Shown here one piece after another: positions 17,336-26,647 of a DNA stretch of 64,000 nt. A model generated the notes under the pieces. It worked only from the letters and a program-made list of their open reading frames with translations, did no database searches and was not told where the DNA came from. The DNA lies in the NCBI RefSeq assembly GCF_003254745.1, contig NZ_QKXH01000012.1, positions 1 to 64,000 of the forward strand, given 5' to 3'. The stretch comes from Flavobacterium aquariorum (GTDB taxonomy: Bacteria; Bacteroidota; Bacteroidia; Flavobacteriales; Flavobacteriaceae). Within the stretch, counting starts at the first letter, position 1; each line of letters starts with the position of its first letter. The position numbers and the translations under genes were made by a program.

Positions 17336-18784
17336 ATGAATAACATGGATTTATACGAAAAAGAGGTTTCGTTTCAAGCCGAAAGAAGACGTTCAGGAGT
17401 AGAATTAATTAAAATTATTAGTGATTTATGGTACGACAAATCAATTGAATTGGTTTTGTTCCGCAACCAATTAATTGATAGAAATGTAAGCGAAATTATC
17501 AACTTACACGAATATGCAGGTAAATTTGTAGGCAAACCAATTTCGGTTTCAGATTCAGTAGAAATTGCCAATGTAATTCTTACTTTGGATTTGCCACCAT
17601 CAAAATTGGACATCGGAAAACTTACTTACGAGTATCGTCTAGAAGATGAAAAATACCCGGACGCAAGACATTTTGTTTTAGATAAATTAAAAGAAGCCAA
17701 ATTCTCTGAAGAAATTCAACCCAAAGATGTAATTCTTTATGGCTTCGGTCGTATTGGGCGCTTATTGGCACGAGAGCTAATGTCCAAAACAGGAAAAGGA
17801 GAGCAAATGCGCTTGAGAGCCATCGTTACGAGAGACAAAAACGATGCTACAAGCCTAGAAAAAAGAGCTTCTTTATTAAGATATGATTCCATTCACGGAG
17901 ATTTTCAAGGTTCTGTTGTTGCCGATACCATAAACAATGCCTTAATCATCAACGGTACTACAGTTCATATTATCACAGCAAACACTCCTGAAGAAATTGA
18001 CTATACTAAATACGGAATTGACAATGCCCTAGTAATTGACAATACAGGCGCTTTTACAACTAAAGAAGCTTTAAGCCGTCATTTGGTTTCAAAAGGAGTT
18101 GATAAAGTATTGCTTACTGCTCCAGGAAAAGGAGTTCCAAATATCGTTCATGGTGTCAATCAAAACGAATACAACCCAGACGAAATAGATATTTTCTCGG
18201 CTGCTTCATGCACTACCAATGCAATCACTCCAATTCTAAAAGCGATTGAAGACACTTTGGGTGTTGTAAAAGGGCATTTAGAGACAATTCATGCGTACAC
18301 GAATGACCAAAATTTGGTTGATAATATGCACAACAAATACCGCCGTGGTAGAGCAGCAGCACTCAATATGGTCATCACCGAAACTGGTGCCGGAACAGCA
18401 GTTGCCAAAGCATTGCCATCTCTAGAAGGTAAATTAACATCAAATGCCATTCGTGTACCTGTACCAAACGGTTCTTTGGTCGTGTTGAATCTTGAAGTAA
18501 AAAAAGAAACTTCGATAGAAGCCATCAACGCTATTATGAAAAAATATGCACTCGAAGGTGAATTGGTAGAGCAAATCAAATATTCATTGAATAACGAATT
18601 GGTTTCGTCTGATATTGTGGGAACTTCGGCTCCTTCAATTTACGACAGCAATGCCACAATCGTTTCCAAAGACGGGAAAAATATAGTTCTTTACATTTGG
18701 TACGACAACGAATATGGTTACAGTCACCAAGTTATTAGACTAGCCAAATATATTGCCAAAGTAAGACGTTTTACGTACTACTAG
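17336..18784 (+). CDS. gap: Glyceraldehyde-3-phosphate dehydrogenase, long form
   Basis: 482 residues, about 145 longer than classical GAPDH. The extra N-terminal part (about 1-130) is helical and lacks a recognised catalytic motif; this long form is typical in Bacteroidota. The NAD-binding site GFGRIGR is at 136-142 and the catalytic Cys292 lies in SAASCTTNAITP. It oxidises glyceraldehyde-3-phosphate to 1,3-bisphosphoglycerate in glycolysis, or the reverse in gluconeogenesis. ATGs at 17336 and 17345 are both possible starts. Confidence 0.95.
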   Translation: MNNMDLYEKEVSFQAERRRSGVELIKIISDLWYDKSIELVLFRNQLIDRNVSEIINLHEYAGKFVGKPISVSDSVEIANVILTLDLPPSKLDIGKLTYEYRLEDEKYPDARHFVLDKLKEAKFSEEIQPKDVILYGFGRIGRLLARELMSKTGKGEQMRLRAIVTRDKNDATSLEKRASLLRYDSIHGDFQGSVVADTINNALIINGTTVHIITANTPEEIDYTKYGIDNALVIDNTGAFTTKEALSRHLVSKGVDKVLLTAPGKGVPNIVHGVNQNEYNPDEIDIFSAASCTTNAITPILKAIEDTLGVVKGHLETIHAYTNDQNLVDNMHNKYRRGRAAALNMVITETGAGTAVAKALPSLEGKLTSNAIRVPVPNGSLVVLNLEVKKETSIEAINAIMKKYALEGELVEQIKYSLNNELVSSDIVGTSAPSIYDSNATIVSKDGKNIVLYIWYDNEYGYSHQVIRLAKYIAKVRRFTYY

Positions 18785-18868
18785 CATTCATTTACAGGTT
18801 GGGAAAGCTCTTTTAGTTTTAATTTTAGTTTTTTAGATAATAAAATCGCCCCAACCTGAATTCAACAG

Positions 18869-18909
18869 AAATCCGCCAAGTTTTTTAACGAGGCGGATTT
18901 TTTATTTTC
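18869..18909 (+). terminator. Terminator after the GAPDH gene
   Basis: AAATCCGCC (18869-18877) pairs with GGCGGATTT (18892-18900) and is followed by a T run. Upstream, CAGGTTGGG near 18796 can also pair with CCCAACCTG near 18850. Confidence 0.8.
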
Positions 18910-18930
18910 TCTAAAATCTAAAATCTCTTT

Positions 18931-19045
18931 GGGCGTGCCCCCGTTGAGAAAAGGAGGCTATTTATCGGAGCGGTTATTCGCCTCCTTTCCTCAACGGCGT
19001 CAGGCTATCCGCGCTACTTCGGTAGCTTGCTGCTATCCTTCACGC
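18931..19045 (+). repeat. Structured dispersed repeat, copy 1
   Basis: An element of about 115 bp, nearly identical to the reverse complement of 59485-59602. It starts GGGCGTGCCC and ends CACGC, whose GCGTG/CACGC ends can pair. Inside are a long hairpin (CGTTGAG..AAAGGAGGC with GCCTCCTTT..CTCAACG) and GCTAC-TTCG-GTAGC with a UUCG-type tetraloop. The GC-rich, structured sequence contrasts with its surroundings. It is either a REP-like mobile element or an RNA; no ORF is present. Confidence 0.8.
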
Positions 19046-19119
19046 ACTAAGCGACAACTTTTTATCATAAAAGAAGCTCACAATAAAATCAAAATTCAAT
19101 AATCTAACAATCCAAAAAT

Positions 19120-19578
19120 CTAAATTGGCAAAACCGTCGTACTCTTCACTTCCGAAATAATAAAAAAACTGTTTATCAAAGACACCTCTGGCAAAATCGA
19201 CAATTTCATTTGATGAAAATGATGATAACTTTCCATATCGGGCAACACAATTTTGAGCATATAATCAAAACTTCCCGAAACAAAATTACACTCCACCACT
19301 TCAGGCAAATTCAATATGGCTTGATTGAAACTATCCGAAATATCAAAAGTTTGCTTCACCAAAGTCACTTGACAGTAAACAGTCAGGTTTTTACCTAGTT
19401 TTTTCTTGTTCAAAATAGAAACATATCGTTCTATAATACCCTCTTTTTCAAGACGTTTCACTCGATCATGGACCGGAGTCAACGAAAGATTTATTCGATT
19501 TGAAATGTCTTTTAATGTCAAATGCGCATCTTCCTGCAGGAGGCGCAATATTTTTCTGTCGTTTTCATCTAAAATCAT
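19120..19578 (-). CDS. Lrp/AsnC family transcriptional regulator
   Basis: 152 residues. The N-terminal helix-turn-helix (DENDRKILRLLQEDAHLTLKDISNRINLS) is followed by the RAM ligand-binding domain with GSFDYMLKIVLPDMESY. It probably senses an amino acid. It is divergent from alanine dehydrogenase across a 212-bp promoter region, so alanine-responsive control of ald is likely (inferred). Length and domain order are normal. Confidence 0.92.
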   Translation of the reverse strand: MILDENDRKILRLLQEDAHLTLKDISNRINLSLTPVHDRVKRLEKEGIIERYVSILNKKKLGKNLTVYCQVTLVKQTFDISDSFNQAILNLPEVVECNFVSGSFDYMLKIVLPDMESYHHFHQMKLSILPEVSLINSFFIISEVKSTTVLPI

Positions 19579-19745
19579 AACAAAAAGAGGTTTAATAAAA
19601 TTGATTTATAACAAAATAATCCGATTAATTTTCTTTTTACAAATAAAAAAAGCATCAAAAAAAGAAATATTTCATGCTAAATTACTAAATAAAAATAATA
19701 TTTTCCTATTTTCATTTACTACGAACAAAATTTTTCTTTATCTGC

Positions 19746-19753
19746 TAAATTTG
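19746..19753 (+). promoter_or_regulatory. -7 promoter box for alanine dehydrogenase
   Basis: TAAATTTG matches TAnnTTTG, 37 bp before the ald start, within the ald-lrp divergent region where the regulator would bind. Confidence 0.55.
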
Positions 19754-19790
19754 TAATTGAATTTTAAATCAATCACTAAATACAACAGTT

Positions 19791-20915
19791 ATGATAATCG
19801 GTGTACCAAAAGAAATTAAGAATAACGAAAATCGTGTTGCTCTAACTCCAGCAGGTGTTGCTGAGATGAAAAATAACGGTCATAGTGTTTATGTTCAAGC
19901 AACTGCAGGTGAAGGAAGCGGTTTTGCTGATGAAGAATATGCTACAGCCGGAGCTGTAATCTTACCTACTATCGAAGAGGTATACGGTATTGCCGAAATG
20001 ATTATCAAAGTAAAAGAGCCAATCGCTTCAGAATACCCACTTATTAAAAAAGATCAATTACTTTTCACATACTTCCACTTTGCATCATCAGAGCCATTAA
20101 CTCATGCAATGATTGAGCGTCAGGCTATCTGCTTGGCATACGAAACTGTTGAAAAAACAGACCGTAGCTTACCATTATTAGTTCCAATGTCTGAAGTAGC
20201 AGGTCGTATGTCTATTCAAGAAGGTGCAAAATACCTAGAAAAACCATTAAAAGGAAGAGGAATTCTTCTTGGTGGTGTTCCAGGTGTTCCTCCTGCTAAA
20301 GTATTAGTACTTGGTGGCGGAATCGTAGGAACTCAAGCAGCAAAAATGGCTGCTGGTTTAGGAGCTCAAGTTACTATCATGGATGTTAGTTTGCCACGTT
20401 TACGTCAATTAGACGATATTATGCCTGCAAACGTTATGACTCAAATGTCTAACAACTATAACATCAGAAAAGCAATTTTAGATACTGATTTAATTATTGG
20501 TGCTGTATTAATCCCAGGAGCAAAAGCACCTCACTTGATTACTCGTGATATGCTAAAATTAATGCGTCCAGGAACAGTTCTTGTTGACGTAGCAGTAGAC
20601 CAAGGAGGTTGTATCGAAACTTGTACTCCTACAACTCACGAAAACCCAACTTTCATCATTGACGATATCGTACACTACTGCGTGGCTAATATGCCAGGTG
20701 CAGTACCTTATACTTCAACTTTAGCACTTACAAATGCTACTTTACCTTATGCTGTACAATTAGCAAACAAAGGATGGCAAAAAGCTTGTGCTGAAAACGA
20801 AGAATTAAAAAAAGGATTAAACATAGCCAACGGAAAAATCCTTTACAAAGGAGTAGCCGAAGCTTGGAATCTTCCTTTTAATGAAGAGTTAGTATTAGAA
20901 AACGCTGTTTGCTAA
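19791..20915 (+). CDS. ald: Alanine dehydrogenase
   Basis: 374 residues. N-terminal MIIGVPKEIKNNENRVALTPAGV is diagnostic, the dinucleotide-binding motif VLGGGIVGTQAA is at about 173-184, and EPLTHAM with MSEVAGRMS contributes to the active site. It interconverts L-alanine and pyruvate plus ammonia with NAD. Codon use looks biased toward highly expressed choices. It is preceded by a -7 box and followed by a strong terminator. Confidence 0.96.
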   Translation: MIIGVPKEIKNNENRVALTPAGVAEMKNNGHSVYVQATAGEGSGFADEEYATAGAVILPTIEEVYGIAEMIIKVKEPIASEYPLIKKDQLLFTYFHFASSEPLTHAMIERQAICLAYETVEKTDRSLPLLVPMSEVAGRMSIQEGAKYLEKPLKGRGILLGGVPGVPPAKVLVLGGGIVGTQAAKMAAGLGAQVTIMDVSLPRLRQLDDIMPANVMTQMSNNYNIRKAILDTDLIIGAVLIPGAKAPHLITRDMLKLMRPGTVLVDVAVDQGGCIETCTPTTHENPTFIIDDIVHYCVANMPGAVPYTSTLALTNATLPYAVQLANKGWQKACAENEELKKGLNIANGKILYKGVAEAWNLPFNEELVLENAVC

Positions 20916-20942
20916 TATTAAATAAGTGCTTACTACACTAGA

Positions 20943-20978
20943 AAAACCCGTTTTGTTCATCAAAACGGGTTTTCTGTT
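20943..20978 (+). terminator. Terminator after alanine dehydrogenase
   Basis: A perfect 13-bp stem, AAAACCCGTTTTG with its complement (20943-20973), has a TTCAT loop and a T-rich tail. A second hairpin (AATCCG..CGGATT, about 20995-21019) follows. Confidence 0.85.
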
Positions 20979-21044
20979 TTATAAAACAAAAAAAATCCGC
21001 CTCGTGGGAGACGGATTTTCTTTAAACATCATTTAAGTATCTTA

Positions 21045-21133
21045 ATTCAATATTCTCCAGAATTCTGAGTACTGCAAACTGCTATCTGAATTCTGTGATC
21101 TGAGTTCTGAGTTCTAAAATCTGCAATCTGAAC
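21045..21133. repeat. Short GAATTCTGAGTTCTG-type simple repeats
   Basis: Variants of the 7-mer family CTGAATT/CTGAGTT/CTGCAAT recur about every 7-14 bp between the ald terminator and the permease stop. It looks like a local degenerate tandem expansion, not coding. Confidence 0.5.
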
Positions 21134-21135
21134 AC

Positions 21136-22542
21136 TTACTCCTTAGATTTAGTCAAATAATAAATCGGAATTCCAATCAACATTATAAAAACACCCCAAC
21201 CGCAAGTGCTGGGTTTTGTGTATAACAAAGCAATACTAATGGCACTGGCAATAAGAATGTAAAGTGCTGGCAAAAACGGATAACCAAAAGCCTTATATGG
21301 TCTTTCAGCATCTGGCATTTTCTTGCGAAGAACAAAAATTCCGTAAATTGTCAGAATGTAAAACACCAAAACGATAATCACAACAAAATCCAACAAATCA
21401 CCATATTTTCCAGTCAAACATAAGGCCGAAGCCCAAATACACTGCGCCCACAATGCCCAAGCCGGTACGCTTGCCTTGTTCAAATGGGAAGCTTTTTTAA
21501 AGAACAAACCGTCTTGTGCCATCGTATAATAAACCCTTGCGCCAGTCATAATCAAACCATTATTACAGGCAAAAGTCGAAATCATAATCATCAAGGCGAT
21601 AATTAATGTTCCGATATTTCCGAAAATATTTTGTGATGCCACAACAGCCACTCTATCAGATTCTGCCGTAGCAATATCCTGCAAAGGAACCACCGCCAAA
21701 TACATTATATTGGCCAAAATATAAATACAACTTACAATCAAGGTTCCTAGAAACAAACTCAATCCGACATTGCGTTTTGGATTTTTGATTTCGCCAGCGA
21801 TAAAAGTCACACCTTCCCATGCCACACTAGAAAACAACGAACCCACCAATGCCGCCGACATTGCCGAAATCAAGGCCACTCCACTAATTGGGAGCCAAGA
21901 ACCCGTTTCGACATCCAATGATTGAGAAGTCCAGGCATTCGCCCAGTTGGCGTCCCAAACTTCTGATTTGGCAGCCACGAATCCGAAAATAATCAATCCA
22001 AAAATCGAAGCAATTTTAATAACTGTCAAGACAGTTTGCAAAATCTTGCTGTTTTTCACACCACGACTATTGATATAACTCAATAAAATAATGGTGATTA
22101 TCGAAACGATTTGGGCTGCGCTCAGTTTGAAATCGCCCAATTCATAAATAATATTTTTTTCGCTCACAGGAGAATACAAATAAGCGGCGAATTTCGAGAA
22201 AGCCACACCCACAGCAGCAATTGTACCTGTTTGTATCACGGCAAAAAAGCTCCAACCATATAAAAACCCAATCAGTTTTCCGTAAGCTTCTTTTATGTAA
22301 ACATATTGCCCGCCAGCTTTGGGAAACATCGCGCTCAACTCGCCATAACTAACGGCGGCAATCACGGTAATAAATCCAGTAAGCACCCACATTGCAATCA
22401 GCCAGCCGGCAGAACCCAATTGACGCACCATATCCGAGCTCACAATAAATATCCCTGATCCAATCATTGATCCAACAACAAGCATTGTTCCGTCTAGTAA
22501 TCCGAGTTCTCTTTTAAATTCTTCTGGTTTGTTTTCTTCCAT
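21136..22542 (-). CDS. APC superfamily amino acid permease
   Basis: 468 residues, about 12 transmembrane helices. The N-terminal GLLDGTMLVVGSMIGSGIFIVS carries the conserved helix-1 unwound GSMIGSGIF motif, followed by GGQYVYIKEAYG, typical of LAT/APC-type transporters. It imports or exchanges amino acids across the inner membrane; substrate unknown. It lies convergent to and next to alanine dehydrogenase, but there is no proof they share a substrate. Confidence 0.88.
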   Translation of the reverse strand: MEENKPEEFKRELGLLDGTMLVVGSMIGSGIFIVSSDMVRQLGSAGWLIAMWVLTGFITVIAAVSYGELSAMFPKAGGQYVYIKEAYGKLIGFLYGWSFFAVIQTGTIAAVGVAFSKFAAYLYSPVSEKNIIYELGDFKLSAAQIVSIITIILLSYINSRGVKNSKILQTVLTVIKIASIFGLIIFGFVAAKSEVWDANWANAWTSQSLDVETGSWLPISGVALISAMSAALVGSLFSSVAWEGVTFIAGEIKNPKRNVGLSLFLGTLIVSCIYILANIMYLAVVPLQDIATAESDRVAVVASQNIFGNIGTLIIALMIMISTFACNNGLIMTGARVYYTMAQDGLFFKKASHLNKASVPAWALWAQCIWASALCLTGKYGDLLDFVVIIVLVFYILTIYGIFVLRKKMPDAERPYKAFGYPFLPALYILIASAISIALLYTKPSTCGWGVFIMLIGIPIYYLTKSKE

Positions 22543-22630
22543 TTTTATAGGTTTATTTTTTGGTTGGCTAAAGATATACTTTTTTTTGAAAATGGCTAAT
22601 AATACTCTTTACACCGAGATATTAAATAAT

Positions 22631-22660
22631 AAAAAAACTCCTAAGTTTCCTTAAGAGTTC
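22631..22660 (-). terminator. Terminator of the LysM/NlpC gene
   Basis: A hairpin with arms AACTC-TAAG and CTTA-GAGTT is followed on the minus strand by seven T. Confidence 0.7.
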
Positions 22661-22683
22661 CATTAAATTATTCTTTTTATAAG

Positions 22684-24102
22684 CTATTTGATTACTCGAT
22701 TGACCTGTGCAAAATTTCGTTGATAATAAGGCTCTTTGGTAGAAGAAATAATCACTCCTGAATGTGTTGAAGAATGAATAAATTTTATTTCATCATCCAC
22801 TACATCAATTACCATACCCACATGATTAATATGACGTCTGCCATTGGTTTTAAAGAAAATCAAATCTCCTTTTTGTACCTTCTCCGTTTCTACTTTTTCG
22901 CCAAAACTTGATTGTTCAATTGAAGATCTAGGCAATTTTATATCAAAATTCCCAAATGTAGAACACATAAACCCAGAACAATCAAATCCAGCAGTTGTGG
23001 TTCCTCCGCTTCTATATCTTGTCCCTATTTTATCGGATGCAGTCTGTATCAACTGATCGATCAAATCTACATTTGACACATTAAATGTTGCATTTATTGT
23101 ATCCTTAAGCTCTGAATTCACTTGAGATTCTACCACGTCAATTTTACTCGGTTGTACCAATTTATCATTAGGCACTTGAATACTCAATTTTGAACCTACC
23201 AATAATTTTTGTTTAATAGTGGGATTTTGCTTTTCTAATTCTGCTACAGTGATTCCGTATTTCTTGGCAATACCATATTTAGTCTCCTTGGTCAAAACCT
23301 CATGAAAAATTTCTGTTGTTTGAATTTGAGAATCTGTTTTTACTTCTTTTTCTTTCGTACCACTTTCAGCAACAGCAGAAACAGTTACTTTATTCTCTGC
23401 AACATTATTTTCTTTTGATTTTGACTTATTTTCTTCAACGACAATTTCATCTTGAGGTGCTTTTCCATTACTTGGAATCACAACTGTCTGCCCAATGCTT
23501 AACCCCTTCTTTCCGATCTCTGGATTGGCATTTTGGATTTCTTTTAATGAAATACCATACTTTTTGGCAATTACATACAACGATTCTTTAGGCTTTACTT
23601 GGTGCGTTAAAGGAGTTGTCGCTGATTCTACTGTCTCAACTACCTCTTGAGTTTTTGCATTTGACAGACTCGCTATTTCTTTTTTGGTCAAACTCGATGG
23701 GATAATAATCGTCTGACCAACTTTTAATCCTTCAGCTTCTAATTGTGGATTGGCTTTATAAAGTAGTTCTGTAGTAGTTTTGAATTGCTTGGTAATTCCG
23801 TATAATGTTTCTTTTGGCAATACTTGATGATTAATTTCTGTTGCTTTTTCAGAATCAATAACTACTAAATCATTCGTTTTTTTAGGTTCAGAATTTGGAA
23901 TTAATAAAACCTGATTGAGCTGTAAGGTTTTTTTAGCTTTGGGATTTAGCTTATAAATAGAAGCAATGGAAACATTATATTTTTGAGCAATACTAGAAAT
24001 TGTTTCTCCTTTCTCTATTGAATGCTTAATGTTTTTTTCTTGAGAAAAAACACTAACACTACAAAAAACAAACGCTAAAACAATTACTTTTATAAACTTC
24101 AT
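22684..24102 (-). CDS. LysM-repeat NlpC/P60 cell-wall hydrolase
   Basis: 472 residues with a signal peptide (about 1-20). Four LysM domains (about 24-68, 92-137, 166-211, 264-310) each carry the xHxVxxxETxYxIAKKY pattern. The C-terminal NlpC/P60 domain (about 350-472) has the catalytic Cys in GFDCSGF and His in INHVGMV. It binds glycan and cleaves peptide crosslinks in the periplasm. The low-complexity linkers between LysM domains are rich in Lys/Glu/Val. Active-site residues appear intact. Confidence 0.92.
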   Translation of the reverse strand: MKFIKVIVLAFVFCSVSVFSQEKNIKHSIEKGETISSIAQKYNVSIASIYKLNPKAKKTLQLNQVLLIPNSEPKKTNDLVVIDSEKATEINHQVLPKETLYGITKQFKTTTELLYKANPQLEAEGLKVGQTIIIPSSLTKKEIASLSNAKTQEVVETVESATTPLTHQVKPKESLYVIAKKYGISLKEIQNANPEIGKKGLSIGQTVVIPSNGKAPQDEIVVEENKSKSKENNVAENKVTVSAVAESGTKEKEVKTDSQIQTTEIFHEVLTKETKYGIAKKYGITVAELEKQNPTIKQKLLVGSKLSIQVPNDKLVQPSKIDVVESQVNSELKDTINATFNVSNVDLIDQLIQTASDKIGTRYRSGGTTTAGFDCSGFMCSTFGNFDIKLPRSSIEQSSFGEKVETEKVQKGDLIFFKTNGRRHINHVGMVIDVVDDEIKFIHSSTHSGVIISSTKEPYYQRNFAQVNRVIK

Positions 24103-24316
24103 ACTTATTTATTTTTACTTCAATTTTTTAACATTACGTACGATTTCAAGGTAATTTATTGAATTTTTCCGTATTTCATCCCTGAAAAAAGTATTTTTAT
24201 CGGGATTTACAAATATAAGTTATTTGTTAGATTAGAAAGTTAAAGGATTACTAAAATTTAAAAAAATGTTAAAATAATATTCTTTACGGTCGATATTGTT
24301 AATTATAAAAGACAGT

Positions 24317-24949
24317 TTACAAACTTTCCAAAATAGCTACATAGTGAAATACGGTACCTAAAAGCACAAAAAAATGCCAAACAGTATGAAAGTAGTTTTT
24401 ATGTCCTTTTACATAAAAATAAACGCCTACAGTATAACTCAATCCTCCAGCAAGTATCCACAAAAAAATCGATAAAGGAATAACTCCCCACAAAGGCTTT
24501 ATCACAAAAACGATCATCCAGCCCATCAATAAATAAAACAAAACAGAAAGAAACTTAAAACGATCAACGTAAAAAATCTTAAAAAAAGTTCCCAGCAAAA
24601 CTATTGACCACATTATTCCCAGAAAAACCAAAGCCGTTTCTTTATTCAAATAAATAACCATCAATGGTGAGTAGGTTCCGGCAATTAGATAGTAAATACT
24701 GATGTGATCTGCAATTTTAAGCAACTGTTTCGTTTTCTCTTTTTGTGCCAAATGATACAAAGACGAAAAAGAATACACCAATAACATTCCTATTCCAAAA
24801 ACAATAACGGAAGATTCGGTAATTAAATTGTGCTGTCCGCTTGATTTCATAAGAAGGAACGGCATTCCGATTAAACAAAAAAGCACACCAAGAGCATGTG
24901 AAATTCCATTGGCTAGTTCTTCGTTACGCGTTTGTATTCTTACTTCCAT
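24317..24949 (-). CDS. Hemolysin III / PAQR family membrane protein
   Basis: 210 residues, seven predicted transmembrane helices. Conserved features include NGISHALGVLF near the N-terminus, FSSLYHL, DHISIYYLIAGTYSP and the C-terminal WHFFVLLGTVFHYVAIL, the His/Asp/Ser set of the YqfA/PAQR family that forms a membrane metal site. The name comes from a Bacillus hemolysin; the physiological role is not established. Confidence 0.9.
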   Translation of the reverse strand: MEVRIQTRNEELANGISHALGVLFCLIGMPFLLMKSSGQHNLITESSVIVFGIGMLLVYSFSSLYHLAQKEKTKQLLKIADHISIYYLIAGTYSPLMVIYLNKETALVFLGIMWSIVLLGTFFKIFYVDRFKFLSVLFYLLMGWMIVFVIKPLWGVIPLSIFLWILAGGLSYTVGVYFYVKGHKNYFHTVWHFFVLLGTVFHYVAILESL

Positions 24950-25357
24950 TACAGTCTGATTTAATAGTTTTTATTTCACTAAAGATACGATTTCATCATT
25001 TAATTTCAACCATTCCGAGGCATAAGCTTTTAAAAATCTGTTCCGTTTACTTCATACCTTTTTTTGATAGTAAGACGCATTGTCGCGATACTTGCGGAGA
25101 TTGCTTCGCCAATCTACTTCCATAATCTTGTCATTCCAACAATGAAGCAATCTTTGAAAACCCAATTAAGCCTAAGTTGACCTTTTACCCTTATTACAGT
25201 GATAAAAACCCACAACTTAGAATAAACACAATAGTACTTTACCTATATATTTAACAAAATACACAAATAATGAAAGAAAAACACTATGTAAAAAAGTAAG
25301 AATAGTTTAGTTTTGGTTTTGTAATCTATTATTACAATAACCAATAAAAAACTATTT
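24950..25357. other. Intergenic boundary of the accessory island
   Basis: No gene was seen. It contains a decayed palindromic repeat: AGATTGCTTC (25098-25107) with its exact complement (25144-25153), enclosed by CATTGT (25078-25083) and ACAATG (25139-25144). This resembles the GATTGCTTCG-type dispersed repeats of Bacteroidota. A short ORF overlapping 25243-25563 on the minus strand is a shadow of the next gene. Confidence 0.55.
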
Positions 25358-25858
25358 ATGTCAAATTTGCTTAACAATCGCGTAAACGCTACTGCTACGG
25401 CAGCACAGGTAACGGCAGTCAAAGCCGCTTTCCAAACTATTCTAACCAATCTTCCTTTTTTGGTGGGTTTAACTGCCGATGAGAGAAAATCATTAATCAC
25501 TATTGATGTCAGCAACAAGGCGTTTACCGAAGATGCTATTAATGCGGGTGTCAACAACCCCACAATAGTTCCGTCTTATCTTTCGGTGGCGAATATGCAA
25601 AGTGATTTAACACTTTTTACGCAACTGGATGAAATCTCAGGATTGGCCAACCAGCTTTGTGAGCGTATTGAAGACACCAAAATGCTGGCAGGAAGTGAGG
25701 CCTACAGTGTGGCACTCGCATTGTACAAAACCTTTGGGTCGGCAGCCGATGCCGGAGTTCAGGGTGCCGACAGCATAGTCGAGCAGCTCAAAAAACGTTT
25801 CCCAAGCAATAGTAGCAGTTCAGGAACTAATACAGCACCTCCTGTACCCGTGCAATAA
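25358..25858 (+). CDS. Hypothetical protein, Ala/Thr-rich helical
   Basis: 166 residues, not recognised. It has no signal peptide, membrane segment or catalytic motif. It is mostly helical, with N-terminal NNRVNATATAAQVTAVKAAFQTIL and a disordered Ser/Pro-rich tail (SNSSSSGTNTAPPVPVQ). Base composition is richer in GC than both flanks, suggesting separate origin. A strong terminator follows. The next gene downstream encodes a helix-turn-helix protein of similar composition; the two may travel together (inference). Confidence 0.65.
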   Translation: MSNLLNNRVNATATAAQVTAVKAAFQTILTNLPFLVGLTADERKSLITIDVSNKAFTEDAINAGVNNPTIVPSYLSVANMQSDLTLFTQLDEISGLANQLCERIEDTKMLAGSEAYSVALALYKTFGSAADAGVQGADSIVEQLKKRFPSNSSSSGTNTAPPVPVQ

Positions 25859-25880
25859 CAGCCGTTGCAATGCTAAACTG

Positions 25881-25907
25881 GCCCCATTATGCTATGGGGC
25901 TTTTTTT
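25881..25907 (+). terminator. Intrinsic terminator
   Basis: GCCCCAT (25881-25887) pairs with ATGGGGC (25894-25900) and is followed by seven T. Confidence 0.9.
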
Positions 25908-25959
25908 ACCGAAATAGTGAATCAAAAAACGACCTATGGGGATTGTTTTCCAGTACCAA

Positions 25960-26160
25960 TACAGGTACTTTAGGGTAATAGTACACCCATAAAAACACCC
26001 TTACCCCCCTACAAATTAGGGTCAAACCTCCATCATTTAGGGAGTATAGCCCCTCTTTTAATGGAGCAATACCCCTACTTTATAGTACCCATACACCCTA
26101 TAAATAGCAGTATTGGTACTGCTTTTAGGGAGTATAGGGGTGTATAATGGGGTGGTTTGA
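25960..26160. repeat. Cluster of TTTAGGG-type boxes and nested hairpins before the HTH gene
   Basis: TTTAGGG occurs at 25969-25975, 26036-26042 and 26124-26130. The last two extend to an exact 13-base direct repeat (TTTAGGGAGTATA) 88 bp apart. Inverted forms (ACCCTTA, ACCCCTA, ACCCTA) are interspersed. A hairpin AGCAGTA-TTGG-TACTGCT lies at 26106-26123, and CACCCTA upstream can pair with the last TAGGG and GGGTGTA. It is an iteron-like or operator-like array of unknown function. Confidence 0.6.
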
Positions 26161-26200
26161 TCACTTTTATTGGGTATAAACTATTTAAAAAACGACTATT

Positions 26201-26563
26201 ATGACAGACAACAATAAAAAACACAGCCTCGACAGGGGCGATCAGTACCCGCAGGTGGGGAATTTTATCAATTACCACATTTCGCAGCAGCTTGTAACCA
26301 AAGCAGATGTAGCCAGAGCACTGAACATACGCCCCAAAGGACTGACAGCCTATTGCAAAAGAGATACGCTGCAGTTTGCTGTTTTATGGAAACTAAGCCT
26401 GGCATTGAAACACAATTTTATCGCTCAATTGGGCGAATACCTGCCCTATCGTTTTGAAACCATTCGCGAAAAGGCACTAAAAGAAGAACTTGCTCAGAAA
26501 GAGGACATTATACAAAAAATGGAAATCCAGATGGAGACTATGAGGGAGTTGATTAAAAAATAA
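26201..26563 (+). CDS. Helix-turn-helix protein with C-terminal coiled coil
   Basis: 120 residues. Residues about 35-75 (VTKADVARALNIRPKGLTAYCKRDTLQFAVLWKLSLALK) look like an XRE-type helix-turn-helix, and residues about 90-120 form a coiled coil (EELAQKEDIIQKMEIQMETMRE) suited to dimerisation. It has no ligand domain. A long iterated, hairpin-rich leader lies directly upstream and a perfect 13-bp palindrome about 85 bp downstream, both candidate binding sites. Function is inferred as DNA-binding; not assigned to a named family. Confidence 0.65.
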   Translation: MTDNNKKHSLDRGDQYPQVGNFINYHISQQLVTKADVARALNIRPKGLTAYCKRDTLQFAVLWKLSLALKHNFIAQLGEYLPYRFETIREKALKEELAQKEDIIQKMEIQMETMRELIKK

Positions 26564-26647
26564 AACGAATTGAAATTGAGGAGAAATCAATTATATTTGG
26601 TTTTATAAAAAGTGTGTATTATATCACATTTATACACTCCCTTTTGG

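Noticed and set aside
25243..25563. Minus-strand 106-codon ORF
   Set aside because: It overlaps the better-supported 25358-25858 gene in antisense and lacks any recognisable domain.
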